Assembly: GCA_030737875.1 (NCBI GenBank) | Contig: CM060909.1 | Location: forward strand, 25,999,659-26,063,658 | Source: Allium sativum | Taxonomy: Eukaryota; Streptophyta; Magnoliopsida; Asparagales; Amaryllidaceae | DNA length: 64,000 bases | Reading direction: 5' to 3' | In this document: one piece after another, positions 47,371 to 59,869 of the stretch | Position numbering within the stretch: the stretch's first letter is position 1 | How the letters are laid out: each line of letters starts with the position of its first letter | Made by a program: the position numbers and the translations under genes | Notes under the pieces: model-generated | Told to the model about the DNA's origin: nothing | The model's database searches: none | Seen by the model: the letters and a program-made list of their open reading frames with translations, nothing else

Positions 47371-47728
47371 TGATAGAATTTTAGATCAGACAGAGGAGAG
47401 AGACAAAGCAATGAACAATTACAGACTACATCTTTATTGATTGACTTGTCATATTACAACAGAAATTCTTCTACTTATAGGAATGCTCTAGAATAGAATA
47501 TTCTAGAGCATATTCAGCCTAATTGAATACTATACCAAATATAACACACACTTAATACAATGCCAAATACAACACATACAAAATATAAGGTACTATATTT
47601 TGTTATTATCTCTAACATCATATTTGGCATATTTTCTAACGTTTAATTCTCAGCATATCTCTTGGCATAGTCTTCCTCAACATCTTGGCATATTCTCTAA
47701 TATTTATTGATTACCATATTCTCCAACA
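47371..47728 (-). repeat. 5' LTR of the cyclin-resident element
   Basis: This is the intact LTR next to the primer-binding site. The first 45 bases match 46487-46534 with one mismatch. Confidence 0.85.
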
Positions 47729-48523
47729 TACTGCCAATATGAGAGAAATTTTGGTTGACTGGCTTGTCGAAGTTGCTGCAGAATATAAGCTTGGACCAGA
47801 TACTTTGTACCGTACTGTTTCATACATTGATAGATTTTTGTCTGTGATTCAGATTAGTAGGCATAAGTTGCAACTTCTAGGTGTTTCTGCAATGCTAATT
47901 GCTGCGAAATATGAGGAGATTACACCCCCAAAAGTAGAGGATTTCTGCTATATAACGGATAACACATATACAAAGCAAGAGGTTGTAAAAATGGAGGCTG
48001 ACATACTGAAGTTACTAAATTTTGAGATGGGAAGTCCTACAGGCAAAACATTTCTGAGGAAACACTCAATAGCTGGTGAAGATGATAGCAAATACTCGAG
48101 CACAAAGTTAGAATGCATGGCCGAATACATAGCCGAGCTAAGTCTACTAGAATACAGATGTCTTCAGTTCTTGCCATCAATGATAGCTGCATCTGCTGTT
48201 TTTCTTTCTAGATTTGCCTTAGGACCAGACTACCATCCCTGGAGCTCAAAGTTGCAGCAGGAGACAAGTTATAATCCATTTGAACTCAGAGACTGCATCA
48301 CTATTTTGTATTCTTTACTACTGAGTGAGAAAAAAACTTCTTTACATGCCATAAGGGATAAATATAAGCTGCACAGGTTCAAGTGTGTGTCTGCTCTGCA
48401 GCCCAATAACCTCCCTTCAAAAGTTCCCGAATCTCATTTTCATGACTTTTAATCTTTCCGGTTTTGATTTCTGCAACTTCATTACACATACTCAAATAGT
48501 GGGCATTTACAGTTATCATTTCA

Positions 48524-48758
48524 TGTTAGATTAAAATTCACTACGGATCTGAATATAACCATATTGATTCAGTCGAGAATAAACAGAATAAGATCAAAGA
48601 GATCAGCGGAAGCCATACCTGAATCCATCGGTGTTTGCTGATATGTAGAATTAGGTTGAGTTAGATTTTCCAAATTGACACAAGCTCAGATCTGTAAATA
48701 TGTCTTTATAGAAGAGGTAAGAGAACACTCTGATAACTTGTGTAATTCGGGGACCATA

Positions 48759-48805
<47 letters not shown>

Positions 48806-48999
48806 GTGTGATATTTTTATTTCGGCCCTTCAACAAACTAAAATTATCACTCCGGTATCCACACATTATTATATTACATGATAATTATACCCTAAAAGTC
48901 CTCAGATATTTATTTAAACTAGATCACATATTCGGACTTAATCATAAGATAACCAATACATTAGCATATGTGGCCCCAATAAGTTGAATATTTCCAACA
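48524..48999 (-). repeat. 3' LTR of the copia element
   Basis: It runs TGTTAGATT...CCAACA and is 476 bp. It contains an expanded TA microsatellite at about 48763-48802 that is much shorter in the other LTR. Confidence 0.93.
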
Positions 49000-49012
49000 A
49001 TCTCCCCTGGGC
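49000..49012 (-). other. Polypurine tract of the copia element
   Basis: On the minus strand, CCCAGGGGAGATT lies directly before the 3' LTR, where plus-strand synthesis would start. Confidence 0.75.
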
Positions 49013-49403
49013 CACATATGTAACTTTACAATGTATTTACTTTATGAGCTCTCAAATAGCTATCTTAATAATAAGGTATATCCAAAACAATCTCGTCCAT
49101 TGATTGTGTTAATATAGGACCAAAGCGGTTTTCGTCACTCTCATTGTAATTAAACCCATCAACGATCATATATACTAACATAACCAAATGACATAGATCA
49201 ATCATGTATGTGTAGCATGGAAATTACATGAAATGTGATCTTTGCATGCCTATTTCCAACTGGTCCAACTTTACTTTGTTGAGATCAAAATGTTCAATAT
49301 ATATGAACAAATGGAGTGCAAAAGAAAATTGACTTTATTTCTTTATTTCTGATCAGAAAACTAAAATATGTCCATAACCAAATTATAGAGCAACGTCATA
49401 AAA

Positions 49404-52400
49404 CTAACTTATTACAAACTCCCCCTGAACCAAAATGTCCTTAAATAAAAGATACACCCATTTTAGCAACATGCTCATGAAAGACCTTGAGTGGTAATCC
49501 TTTGTAAGCAGATCCACCAACATGGAATTTGTCCCAATATGCTCTATGGATATCAAACCATTCTGCACTCTCTCCTTCACAACAAGAAACTTGATGTCAA
49601 TATAATTTGACTTGCTTGAGCTTCTGTTGTTATTGGAATATAATACTGCTGATTTATTGTCACAATATAACTTTAATGGTCTTTCAATACTATCGATAAT
49701 GCGCAGCCCAGTGACAAAATTTCGCAGCCATTTCCCATGATTAGATGCCTCGTAACAAGCCACAAACTCTGCTTCCATGGTAGAAGAAGCTATGAGTGAT
49801 TGCTTAACACTCTTCCATGATATGGCTCCCCTACTTAGTAGAAATATATATCCTGAAGTGGATTTTCTACTATCTGGGCATCCAGCAAAGTCAGAATCAG
49901 AATACCCAATGATCTCCAACTGATCTGATCTTCTGTATGTAAGCATATAGTCCTTTGTTCTCTTAAGATACCTCATAACCCTTTTTGCTGCTTTCCAGTG
50001 ATCCATTCCAGGATTAATAAGATATCTACCCAACACTCCTACAATGTACGCAATATCCGGACGCGTACACACCTGAGCATACATCAAACTCCCTACGATA
50101 GATGCATAAGGAATTTTCTGCATTTCATTAACTTCAAGGATGTTATTAGGGCATTGTATGAGACAAAATCTATCTCCTTTAGCGATAGGGGTATCTCCTA
50201 CTTTACAATCTTGCATTCCAAACCTTTCAAGCACCTTTTCTATATAGCATTTTTGTGACAATCCAAGAATACCACGTGAACGATCACGGTGTATTTGGAT
50301 TCCTAATACAAAAGAAGCTTCGCCAAGATCTTTCAATTCAAAGTTGTTTGAAAGAAATCTCTTGGTTTCATGCAATGTATGTAAATGATTGTTGGCTAGC
50401 AATATGTCATCAACATATAAAATCAAGAATGCAAATTTACTCCCACAAAACTTGTGATACACACAGTTGTCAATAATGTTCGCCTCGAAACCAAATGAGG
50501 TAATTACATTATGAAATTTGTAGTACCACTGACGAGATGCCTGTTTTAGTCCATAAATGGATTCCTTTAATCTGCAAACCATATTCTTTGGATCTCCGAC
50601 CACAAAGTTTTCTGGTTGCACCATATAAATTGTTTCCTCAATGTCTCCAGTGAGAAAAGCAGTCTTAATATCCATTTGATGTAACTCAAGGTCAAAATGT
50701 GCAACAAGCGCCAAAATTATTCTAAAAGAGTCTTTCGATGAAACCGGAGAGAAAGTCTCTTTAAAATCGATGCCTTCCTTTTGAGTAAAACCTTTTGCTA
50801 CAAGACGTGCCTTGTATCTTTCTACTTTACCTTTTGCTTCCCTTTTGGTTTTAAATATCCATTAACAACCAATGGGTTTTGCACCTTCAGGCAAAGTGAC
50901 AAGGTCCCAAACTTTATTGTCTTGCATGGATTTATACTCTTCATTCATAGCCTCAATCCACTTTTGAGAATTAATATCTTGCATGGCTTGGTGCAAGTTG
51001 ATAGGATCATCTTCCACCAATCCATTGTGATCCTCTAATTCTTGAAGAAATACCACATAATCATCCGGAATAGCACTTCTTCTATCTCTAGTGGATTTTC
51101 TTAATGGTAATTCTTGTTGAGGTTGTTGAGTTTGTTCTTGTAGAACATTGTCTTCAACTTGAAAGGGATTTTCTTCAACATTGTCTTGTTGAGGTTCCAT
51201 ATTTACTTCTTGATCAATGACAGGCATGATAACCGTCATATCATTTGAAGAAGTAACCTTAGTGGATATCATAGATGATGATTTCTCCTCAAAAGCAATG
51301 TTCCTTACTTTATTTCTCCCCCCAAACTCTACATCCTCAAAAAATGTTGCAGTTCTCGTCTCAAAATTTTTCCTTAGTGTGGGATCATAAAATTTATAGC
51401 CCTTAGATCGCTCAGAATAACCAATAAAGTAGCTGCTCACTGTTTTAGAGTCCAATTTTCTTTCATTGGGCCTATAAGGCCTTGCCTCAGCTGGACATCC
51501 CCAAATATGAAAATGCTTTAGAGTGGGTTGTTTGCCTGTCCAAAGCTCATAAGGTGTTTTGGCAGCTGCTTTAGTGGGTACCCTATTAAGGATATAAACT
51601 GCTGTGTTTAATGCCTCTCCCCAGAGTGATTTTGGTAAGGTAGAATGACAAATCATACTCCTTACCATATCTTTAAGGGTTCGGTTTCGTCTCTCAGCAA
51701 CACCATTCATGCTAGGCAAACCCAGCATTGTGTATTGTGGGACTATTCCGCATTCCTCTAGGAAGTGGCCAAACGGTCCTTGGCATTGTTCACCTGATCC
51801 GTCAGATTTACCGTAATATTCACCGCCACGGTCAGATCTGATAGTTTTTATTCTTTTGTTGAGTTGGTTCTCAACCTCTAACTTAAATTTCTTGAACATG
51901 TCCAAGGATTCCGATTTATCATGTATAAGATATAGGTAGCCATATCTTGAATAGTCGTCTATGAATGTGATAAAATATTGTTGCCCATTCCATGATGCCT
52001 CAGGAAATGGCCCACAAATGTCTGTGTGTATCAATTCTAAGACGTCGGTTGCTCTATTGATACCTATTTTCTTATGTTTTGGTCTGTTTTCCCTTGATAC
52101 ACTCTATACAAACATCAAAGTCTGAAAAATCAAGGGATTGCAAAATGCCATTCGACACAAGCTTTTGAATTCTAGTTTTAGTTATATGACCTAATCGCTT
52201 ATGCCATAATGCGGCTGAATTTTCTTTATTAGCTTTCCTTTTAGTACCATGTAATTCCACATGCAAGGCTTCATTATAAGATGAGTTAACATCAAGCATG
52301 TATAAGTTATCACAAACATTAAAAGAACCAGTTCCAACAAGAGTTGAATTTATTGATAAACTAAAAATACCATTCCCAAATGAACAAGAATAACCAGATT

Positions 52401-53485
52401 TGTCCAATTTAGAAATAGAAACCAAATTCCGCCTAAATGACGGTATAACAAAAGTATCAAATAAATCCAAATAAAACTGAGTTCCTAATAATAACTTAAA
52501 ATGCCCAATAGCCTGCACTTGAACCGATTTTCCATCACCCACGTAGATGTATCTTTCACATCAGTTGGATTTCGGTAGCTCAGGCAGCCCTGCATAGAAA
52601 CACTTATGTTTAGAGGCACCAGAATCTATCCACCAAGTGTTCTTAGGTACTGTAGCTAAATTTACTTCAGAACAAACCAAAGCAAAAGACATACCTTTCT
52701 TAACACGCCAAGCGTGATATTTGGTACAATCTTTCTTCAAATGTCCAGCCTTTTTACAAAAGAAACAACCATCAGTTTCCTTTTGTTGTTTCTTTTCTGT
52801 TGGACCCTTAGCAGCTTCATTATCCTTCTTTCTCTTTTTGTCTTTTCCTTTAGGGGTATAAGCCAAATGAGCACTTTCGGTCTTATCATGCTTCAACCTC
52901 TCTTCTTCTTGCACACAGTATGAAATGAGCTCATTAAGAGTCCATTTCTCCTTCTGACAGTTATAACTGATTTTGAACTGGTTATACTGTGAAGGAAGAG
53001 AGATCAATACCAAATGCACGAGCAAATCATTTGAAAGCTCTAGCTTAAGTACCTTAAGTTTTGAAGCAACATTAGACATTTCCATTATGTACTCCCTTAT
53101 GTTTCCTTTGCTTTGATACTTCATGGAAATCAAGCGCTGTAAAAGCGTGCTTGTCTCCGCCTTATCGTTTTTGGCAAAACGTTTTTCAATCTCAGCAAGG
53201 AAATCTTTGGCGTTGGTTATCTTTTTCAGACACCGCACCCCTAAATGCCTCCGGAATGCCGCGTTTTATGATCATTAGACTCATACGGTTTGAACGATCC
53301 CACCTCTCAAAGCTCTTTATAGCATCAGAAGAACTTTCATCCGTAAGAGGGGTGGGTGCGTCCATCCTAAGTGCAAGGTCAAGATCCATGCAGCCAAGAA
53401 CAAGCAATATGTTCTCTTTTCAATCCTTGAAGTTTGTTCCAGTCAGAATAGGAATATTGTTAAGATTGGCAGATACCGTAGTCAT
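49404..53485 (-). pseudogene. Copia Gag-Pol polyprotein, broken
   Basis: It starts MTTVSANLNN at 53485. Domains in order: Gag (UBN2-like) with zinc knuckle CFFCKKAGHLKKDC; protease WWIDSGAS; pre-integrase HHCC ([16 protein letters not shown]); integrase ([24 protein letters not shown]); reverse transcriptase (MDIKTAFLTGD, LYVDDILL); RNase H (DSDFAGCPDSRKSTSG, then SSTMEAEF and CDNKSA). Defects are a TGA early in Gag (about 53423), a frameshift near 53220, a stop at 52561, a frameshift between 52072 and 52034, and a TAA at 50862 between integrase and reverse transcriptase. The integrase-before-RT order fixes it as Ty1/copia. The wording fits a Tork/Tnt1-like lineage, which I infer. Confidence 0.93.
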
Positions 53486-55036
53486 ATTAACTGTAATCAA
53501 TAAAAGAATCAATTAAGTATGCTTACATTATAAACCAACAGTAGTAAATTCAAATAATTGGTAGTTCTCTTTTTTTTCAAGATATCTAGTACAACATTAA
53601 TATCAAGTCTTTGGACAGTAATATTAATTGCAAGTGATACTCTTGTTGCAACGATCAAATACTGACAATAAATAAGAGTCAAATAATAACCTTCCTTTGG
53701 GCCGATTAATTATTCACTCTTAAATCCTTATAATTGTCACGTATTTATCATCACACATGTGTAAGTGATTCGGCCAAACATTAGCCTTCCTTTGGGCCGT
53801 CTAATATTCGCATGAATAACTACACACAAATATTAAACATTTTCATGAACCACCAAAATATAGAGGTCACTTTGGTGACATATTATTTTAAAGTTAATTC
53901 ACTACTAATGTAAAATATTTACAGCTGTAAAGAGACACCAAAAAAAAAACTTTCGAATTTTTTGATTTTTCTAACCCGTATGCCTTAAATATCAGTATCA
54001 ATTTTCTACAAGTTGAAATATATCTGATAGCCATAAAAAAATGATTTTTTTTTTAATACATATATAAGTACTGCATATCTAAACCAAAGAAAAAAAAACC
54101 ATGCGTCTTCTATATAATATGACTTGTGACGTGTCAAATATTGGCTGAATATGATAAACAAGTTAATGAGCAGTGTTTGACATCCATACAGTCAGCAATA
54201 ATTGCTCCGAACAACGCACAAATTGTAAATAATTAAATAAAACTGAATGGAAAATAATCTTAATACGCGACTTTGTGTCAAAATTTGGATAAACAACGGA
54301 TATAATACCAAAGCATCTCAGAAACTGACGGCTGCATTTATAATGATATGCAGCAACTTTAACTTGCCATTGAATTAGTAATATTTAAATAAAAATATCC
54401 TTTTGAATAGGTAAAAGTGCATGGAGTTCCGAGATTCCGAAGAAAAAAGCTTGCTGACCAAACCACACATCCACATGCCCAAAAATAGTAAATAAATATA
54501 TTAAAAAAAAAGTGCAGTCATCATGGTTCATGCAAAATATAACCTCAATAATATAACAACGATGGTGCTCAGCAAGGAATTTATAAACTTATAATGCATG
54601 AATCCTAAACGTTACTTTACATATGACTGTGGCAAACTATTTTAATAATTATGTTCATGTTTCAACATGTAACATTATAATAGCATTAATTCAACACGTC
54701 CATACTGAAAGTTACTACAGCAAACTATTTTAAGACAATGTAATATATGTTGGCTGCATGCTATATCCATAGAAAAACCAACATAAGAACATGAGACAAC
54801 GGATATGAATCCATATATCTTAAACTTAACACAAACTATATAAAAAAAACTTTTTTTTTAATATTAGCAGCAGGTAATGAACCCAACCGGTTTCAAAAAG
54901 GAAAACATATCAATATACATCGTATGAATTGAAAAACACAATTCAATCTTTGTTCTAAAATGGCAAAACAGCATATATCAAAACACAAAACAAAATTTTC
55001 CCAATAGAATCAATAATGGTTGGCTCTGATACCACT
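53486..55036 (-). other. Long untranslated leader of the copia element
   Basis: About 1.5 kb between the primer-binding site and gag has no open frame of note. A repeated phrase, CCTTCCTTTGGGCCG, occurs at about 53690 and 53785 within a 90-base partial duplication. Confidence 0.6.
55021..55034 (-). other. Primer-binding site of the copia element
   Basis: TGGTATCAGAGCCA on the minus strand lies two bases inside the 5' LTR end and matches initiator tRNA-Met. Confidence 0.9.
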
Positions 55037-55483
55037 TGTTAGATTAAAATTCACTACGGATCTGAATATAACCATATTGATTCAGTCGAGAATAAACAGA
55101 ATAAGATCAAAGAGATCAGCAGATGCCATACCTGAATCCATCGGTGTTTGTTGATATGTAGAATTAGGTTGAGTTAGATCTTCCAAATTGACACAAGCTC
55201 AGATCTGTAAATATGTCTCTATAGAAGAGGTAAGAGAACACTCTGATAACTTGTGTAATTCGGGGACCATAACCCTATATATATAGTAGTGTGATATTTT
55301 TAGTTCGGCCCTTCAACAAACTAAAATTATCACTCCGGTATCCACACATTATTATATTACATGATAATTATACCCAAAAAGTCCTCAGATATTTATTTCA
55401 AACTAGATCACATATTCGGACTTAATCATAAGATAGTCAATACATTAGCATATGTGGCCCCAATAAGTTGAATATTTCCAACA
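55037..55483 (-). repeat. 5' LTR of the copia element
   Basis: It runs TGTTAGATT...CCAACA and is 447 bp, next to the primer-binding site. It is nearly identical to the 3' LTR. Confidence 0.93.
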
Positions 55484-55646
55484 TTTCATTCACCCAAAAA
55501 TAGGATTGTCATGTACACAAATGTGAACAAGCTTGCGCTGGAGTGTCAGAAAACCTCCATGTTAATTATACAGTTCTTGAGTAATATAATTAATGGTTTT
55601 GTCGGCTTCAACCTTTAGGTGATTTCGTGTTTGTTGTGTACTTTAT
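55484..55646 (+). other. Displaced 3' flank of the cyclin gene
   Basis: This continues the sequence interrupted at 48523, so it once lay some 70 bases after the cyclin stop codon. It is AT-rich and may hold the original 3' UTR and polyadenylation site. Confidence 0.55.
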
Positions 55647-58624
55647 TGTAACAAACCGGAAAATCAGAACTAATTTAAAATTTTTATTTTAGTAAGTTTA
55701 ATGGATTTTGAATATTTAAAATAATTTATTTTAAATAATAACGATTAAAATTTTATTTAAATTGAAGTTAGAATGAATATATTTATTTTAATTATAAAAG
55801 GAGTTAGAAATAGCGCGACAATTTGAAAATTTGAATTTGAACTTTGACTGAATGTATAAGATTCAAAATAAATTGGATTTTAGTAAAACCAAAAATATTT
55901 AAATCTATTTCAAAATATATTTCCAATGAATCTGAAAAATTGAAATTTCATAGCGGGAATCAAAAGTTAGGGTCAGTTGAATATTCAGAACATTCGTCAT
56001 GGAATTTATATATATTTTTTAATATAATAAATAGCCATTTTGCAAACGACCTCCATTTTCGATGAAACCACTTTGGTTGGATCCGGAATGTCAAATTATT
56101 GCAGAATTCCAGTTTTCATAATTTTTGGAATTAATATGTGAGCGTGGAAAAAGAAAATATGTTTTGTCAATTTTAGTAAAATTGGATCGACTAGAAAATG
56201 GCTATTTTTCAAACGGTCTTCAAATTCAACGAAATTAATTTTGCTAGGACTGTTTCGTCAAAACACAGCTCGATTTATTTTTCGGGAATTTTTAGAGTCA
56301 GTTTGTGGCCCTGGTTAATTTAAATGTACGATCGAATTCAATAAATAAATGATTTATATTTTAAATTGAAGAAAACTAACTGAAAACAATCGATGGGGCT
56401 GACAGGACCTAGCCCATTGTGTTCAAAACGGGGGTATTTATCTTGGGACAACTCTTATTGGCCTGAATTTGGAGCTGTTAAGGGGTAACGGGCTTTAACT
56501 AAGAAATTTAGGAATTTATAATTATTTTATTATAAATAGGAATTAAAAAAATCAAACCCTGGACCTTATTTGAAAAGCCGCCGTTCTATTTAACGAATGG
56601 CCAAAATCTCGTGAGGAATCCTCCTCAAAATCTCAATTTCCAATTAATAAAATTCAACCCCTATAAAACAAAAATAGAAGACCGAAGTGAGAGCTATAAT
56701 TTGGTACAGACGAGATCTGATTTAAAGGTGTATGTTGATCATATTCTCACTGGAAGTAGCAGCGGTTGTTGGAGATTTGTGAGGTGTAGGTGGTTCGAAC
56801 ACTGGGATACTTATGGCGGTGGAGGAGGGTTCAACGGCGAAGGCGATGATGGTTCCTGATCGAGGTTCAGCGCCTCGGATTACGTGCGATGGGAGGAGAT
56901 TCCAATCGACAGTGGGTTGCGTGGTTACAGAACATACGAGAGAAAGAAGATGATGGGGGGAGTTAACTACAGAGGGTTAAGTAAAATTATTATTAATTAT
57001 TATAAGTTAATTATATTATTTAATAATCAAATGTTTAAATAATCGTATCTTATGCAAATCAAATCAGAATTTGTTGAAACAAATAGTGTTGGATTTGCAG
57101 AAAAGAGATCTACAACATGAAGCTGACTGGAGCTGAAACGGAGCATGTTGAAAATTCATACAAAAAGAAAAGTGAGAAATTCTACTTTTTTATATATATT
57201 AAAATCAATTAATCATAATTAGATCTGTGATTGGTGTGTTATGTAGATCCGTTGAAATTAATATTTGTGTTAATTAGAAAATAGTTTAACAAAAATTATC
57301 ATTTTTTTTTAATTAGATCAGTTATATCAAACATATTTGTTAATTAGAATTGATGTTGTTGAATTATACACTGTTAAATTCTATTTGCATGATACGTGAT
57401 TTGATCTAGAATTAATGTTGTTAAATTATATGTTGTTAAAGCCTATGATATGTGATTTGATCTAGAATTGATTGTTGTATGTAAATTATTTGATTTGATG
57501 GTGATTGTGTTGAATAAAATTGTTGAGAACAAAAATACCAATTTTTGTTGAAAGAAAGAAAAAGGTTGAATTATAATTATCATTTATGTCAAAATGGAAT
57601 AACTGGATTAAAATTGACAATTTTGTCAAATTTGAATTGTTGAAATAGAATTGTCATTTTTGACAAAATATAATAGTTGAATCAAAAATTAACATTTTTG
57701 TTAATTAGAATTTAGTTAAACAAAAATTAACATTTTTGTTAATTAAAATTGAGTTAAACAAAAATTATCATTTTTGTTTATTAAATTATGGCTAAACAAA
57801 AATTAACATTTTGGTTAATTAGATTGGAGTTAAACAAAAATCATCATTTTTGTTAATTAGAATAGCTGAATCAAAAATTATCATTTTTGTCAAATTAGAA
57901 TAATGGAATTAAAATTATCATTTTTGTCAGAATATAATTGTTGAATTAAATTTGTCATTTTGCCGATTTAAAATAGCCGAAATAAAAGGTCATTTTTGTT
58001 GAATCAAATTAGTTGAAATAAAAAGGACATTTTTGTTATTATAAAATTGTTGTAAACAAATATATCATTTTGTTGTGACAAAATGATTGAAAACAAAAAT
58101 ATCATTTTTGTTGTAACCAAATAATGAAACAAAATTGTCATTTTGTCAAATAGTTTAGTTGAAACAAAAATATGCATTTTTGTCAAATTACAATAGTTGA
58201 GTTATAATTATTATTTTTGTCAAAATGTAATTATTGGATTTAGTTTGTCATTTTTGTCAAATTAGAATTATTGAATTAAAATTGTCATTTTGACAAAATA
58301 GAATAGTTGAATTATAATTACTATTTTTGTCAAAATATAATGATTGGATTAAAATTTGCCATTTTTGACAACATAGATTAGTTGAGTCAAAAATATACAT
58401 CTTTGTCAAAAAGATTAGTTAAAACAAAAATGAACCTTTTTGTCAAAAAGATTAGTTTAAATAAAAATATTCATTTTTGTCAAAATAGATTAGTTAAAAC
58501 AAAAGTTACATTTTTGTTGAATAGATTTATGTTGAAACAAAAATTACATTTTTGTTAATTAGATAAGAGTTAAAGCAATAGTTACATTTTTGTTAAATAG
58601 ATTTGTGTTGAAACAAAAATTACA
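55647..58624 (+). mobile_element. Left part of another giant LTR, interrupted
   Basis: It begins TGTAACAAACCGG and aligns over the first kilobase with the LTR at 20206, including both copies of the U3 box (about 56030 and 56200) and a leader zone near 56560-56960. From 57280 it is a degenerate tandem array. It is cut at 58624 by a minus-strand element and its right end is outside the window. The frame at 56611-56859 lies in the leader and has no domain. Confidence 0.7.
57280..58622. repeat. Degenerate 30-45 bp tandem array
   Basis: Words like GTTAAACAAAAATTATCATT followed by TTTGTTAATTAGAATAG repeat about 35 times over 1.3 kb with much drift. The core AAAATxATCATTTTTGT is itself nearly palindromic. 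It occupies the same place as the arrays at 21632-22010 in the related LTR. Confidence 0.85.
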
Positions 58625-59869
58625 TATAACGACCCGAACTTCCCCGTAAAGGAAAGCCCGGATTGCTTTGAGGACAAGATGAATTAGAACACAAGCAGAG
58701 GAACATTTCAATGCTTATTACAACAATTTACATCAGAGTACAAGAATATACACAGTACGAATAAATATTACACATCAGAGATTAAAATACATTACATAGC
58801 AGCGGAAAATAATACAAAACAAATCTGGAAGAGATAAATGGATACAGAGCTTTCCGGATATCATTCCAGCTGTAAACCAGGATCCTGTGAATATAAATCT
58901 GCAAAATCAAAATTACTAGCTGCCCGTGTGGAAAATAGGGACACCCTGAGTTTATGTTAAAACAATAAACTCCAGGTCAATCATGTGACTAGTGTGAGAA
59001 CTAAAACAGTTATTAATCTTTATTTTTAAAGTTAGGTAAATCAAGGGACCATGCCGTATAACACGGAACGGGTTTCCTCCCAAGAATTCCAGTGCATAAA
59101 ACAAACAGCGCAATGCTAAATAAAGAACAATGAAGCTATTATAAGACCCAGGTCCCATCACATAATGCAACGCAAGACGGAGGATAGGGTTTTCCCTTAT
59201 AATAGCCAAATAATGCTTGATACGTGAAATTTCATCTTTTATTATTACTATAAGTGAAGAAATCAACTTCAAATATAAATGTATCAATCATAGACGGCAT
59301 GGGTATCATATATCATGTCGCCATACTAGTTCTACAATTAAAACCAAAATGTCATGTATTGGAAATTGGATTTCCGTCATGAGTCGAGGCCAGGGATGGC
59401 CCCTCACCGCTTCGAGACACTCTAGCAAATGCCTCAGGATTCAGACGCTGGAGAACCCTTGGATCTTCAGGGCCGGTCCACACATAGCGGATTAGTTATA
59501 CCTGAACACACGTTTCCCAGTTCTATAGGACCTATCCGTCGGCTCTGTAGAGACCGATATATCCGAGGCGCCTCGCATTCCTAAAACCACGCAGGTAAAA
59601 ATAATATAAATGTCAGGGCATGTGAAACGCTGACACCACCCATAGCTAGAAAGAAACGTCGTGCACTCCCTGCGGTCACGATCCCGTTTTTGACTCATAC
59701 CGAGGTGTGAGGCTCGCGAATTAACGCTATACACAAAGCTATGCCACACAGATTGTGCTTTGATCATCAACCACAAGACTTTGCTTTTCAACAAGAGCCT
59801 TGATCATTTGCATCTCAGCATGCCACGCAGGCAATTCACGCCATGCGTCTGATGTCTATCGATATATAA

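Larger units (their letters stand above)
46487..47728 (-). mobile_element. 1.24-kb non-autonomous LTR element inside the cyclin gene
   Basis: It is bounded by TACTG at 46482-46486 and 47729-47733, an exact 5-bp target duplication. The right LTR is 47371-47728 (358 bp, TGATAG...CCAACA). A tRNA-Met primer-binding site abuts it on the minus strand at 47370-47358, so the element is minus-oriented. The left LTR is only recognisable for its first 48 bases, then the sequence changes to a short tandem repeat and an inverted piece of LTR. There is no protein. This is a TRIM-like or copia-derived element with a rearranged 3' side. Confidence 0.88.
46153..48452 (+). pseudogene. A3-type cyclin, coding sequence split by an LTR element
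   Basis: A-type cyclins activate CDKs in S phase and G2. The N-terminus MADKENSCRLTRAQAKKR and DIHAYLRKMEAEVGRRP are typical of plant CYCA3. The cyclin box resumes after the insertion with MREILVDWLVEVAAEYKLG, YIDRFLS, MLIAAKYEEI, KMEADILK and the C-terminal fold. Ignoring the insertion and one copy of its target, the frame is uninterrupted for about 350 residues, normal CYCA3 length, with no intron. As it stands, translation stops at 46500 after 115 residues. The visible part has no other defect, so loss is recent or the reading is rescued by splicing. It has a TATA box, so if a retrocopy it landed near a promoter. Confidence 0.9.
48524..55483 (-). mobile_element. Full-length Ty1/copia retrotransposon in the cyclin 3' flank
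   Basis: The 6.96-kb element is flanked by TTTCA at 48519-48523 and 55484-55488. LTRs are 48524-48999 and 55037-55483. By eye they show about ten single-base differences plus a longer TA run in the left one, so the insertion is fairly recent. Primer-binding site and polypurine tract are in place. The polyprotein has all domains in copia order but several breaks. It lies about 70 bases past the cyclin stop, probably within its 3' UTR. Confidence 0.95.

Noticed and set aside
57280..58622. CRISPR-like or satellite centromere array
   Set aside because: The units vary in length and sequence and lack unique spacers. The context is an LTR in a plant genome.
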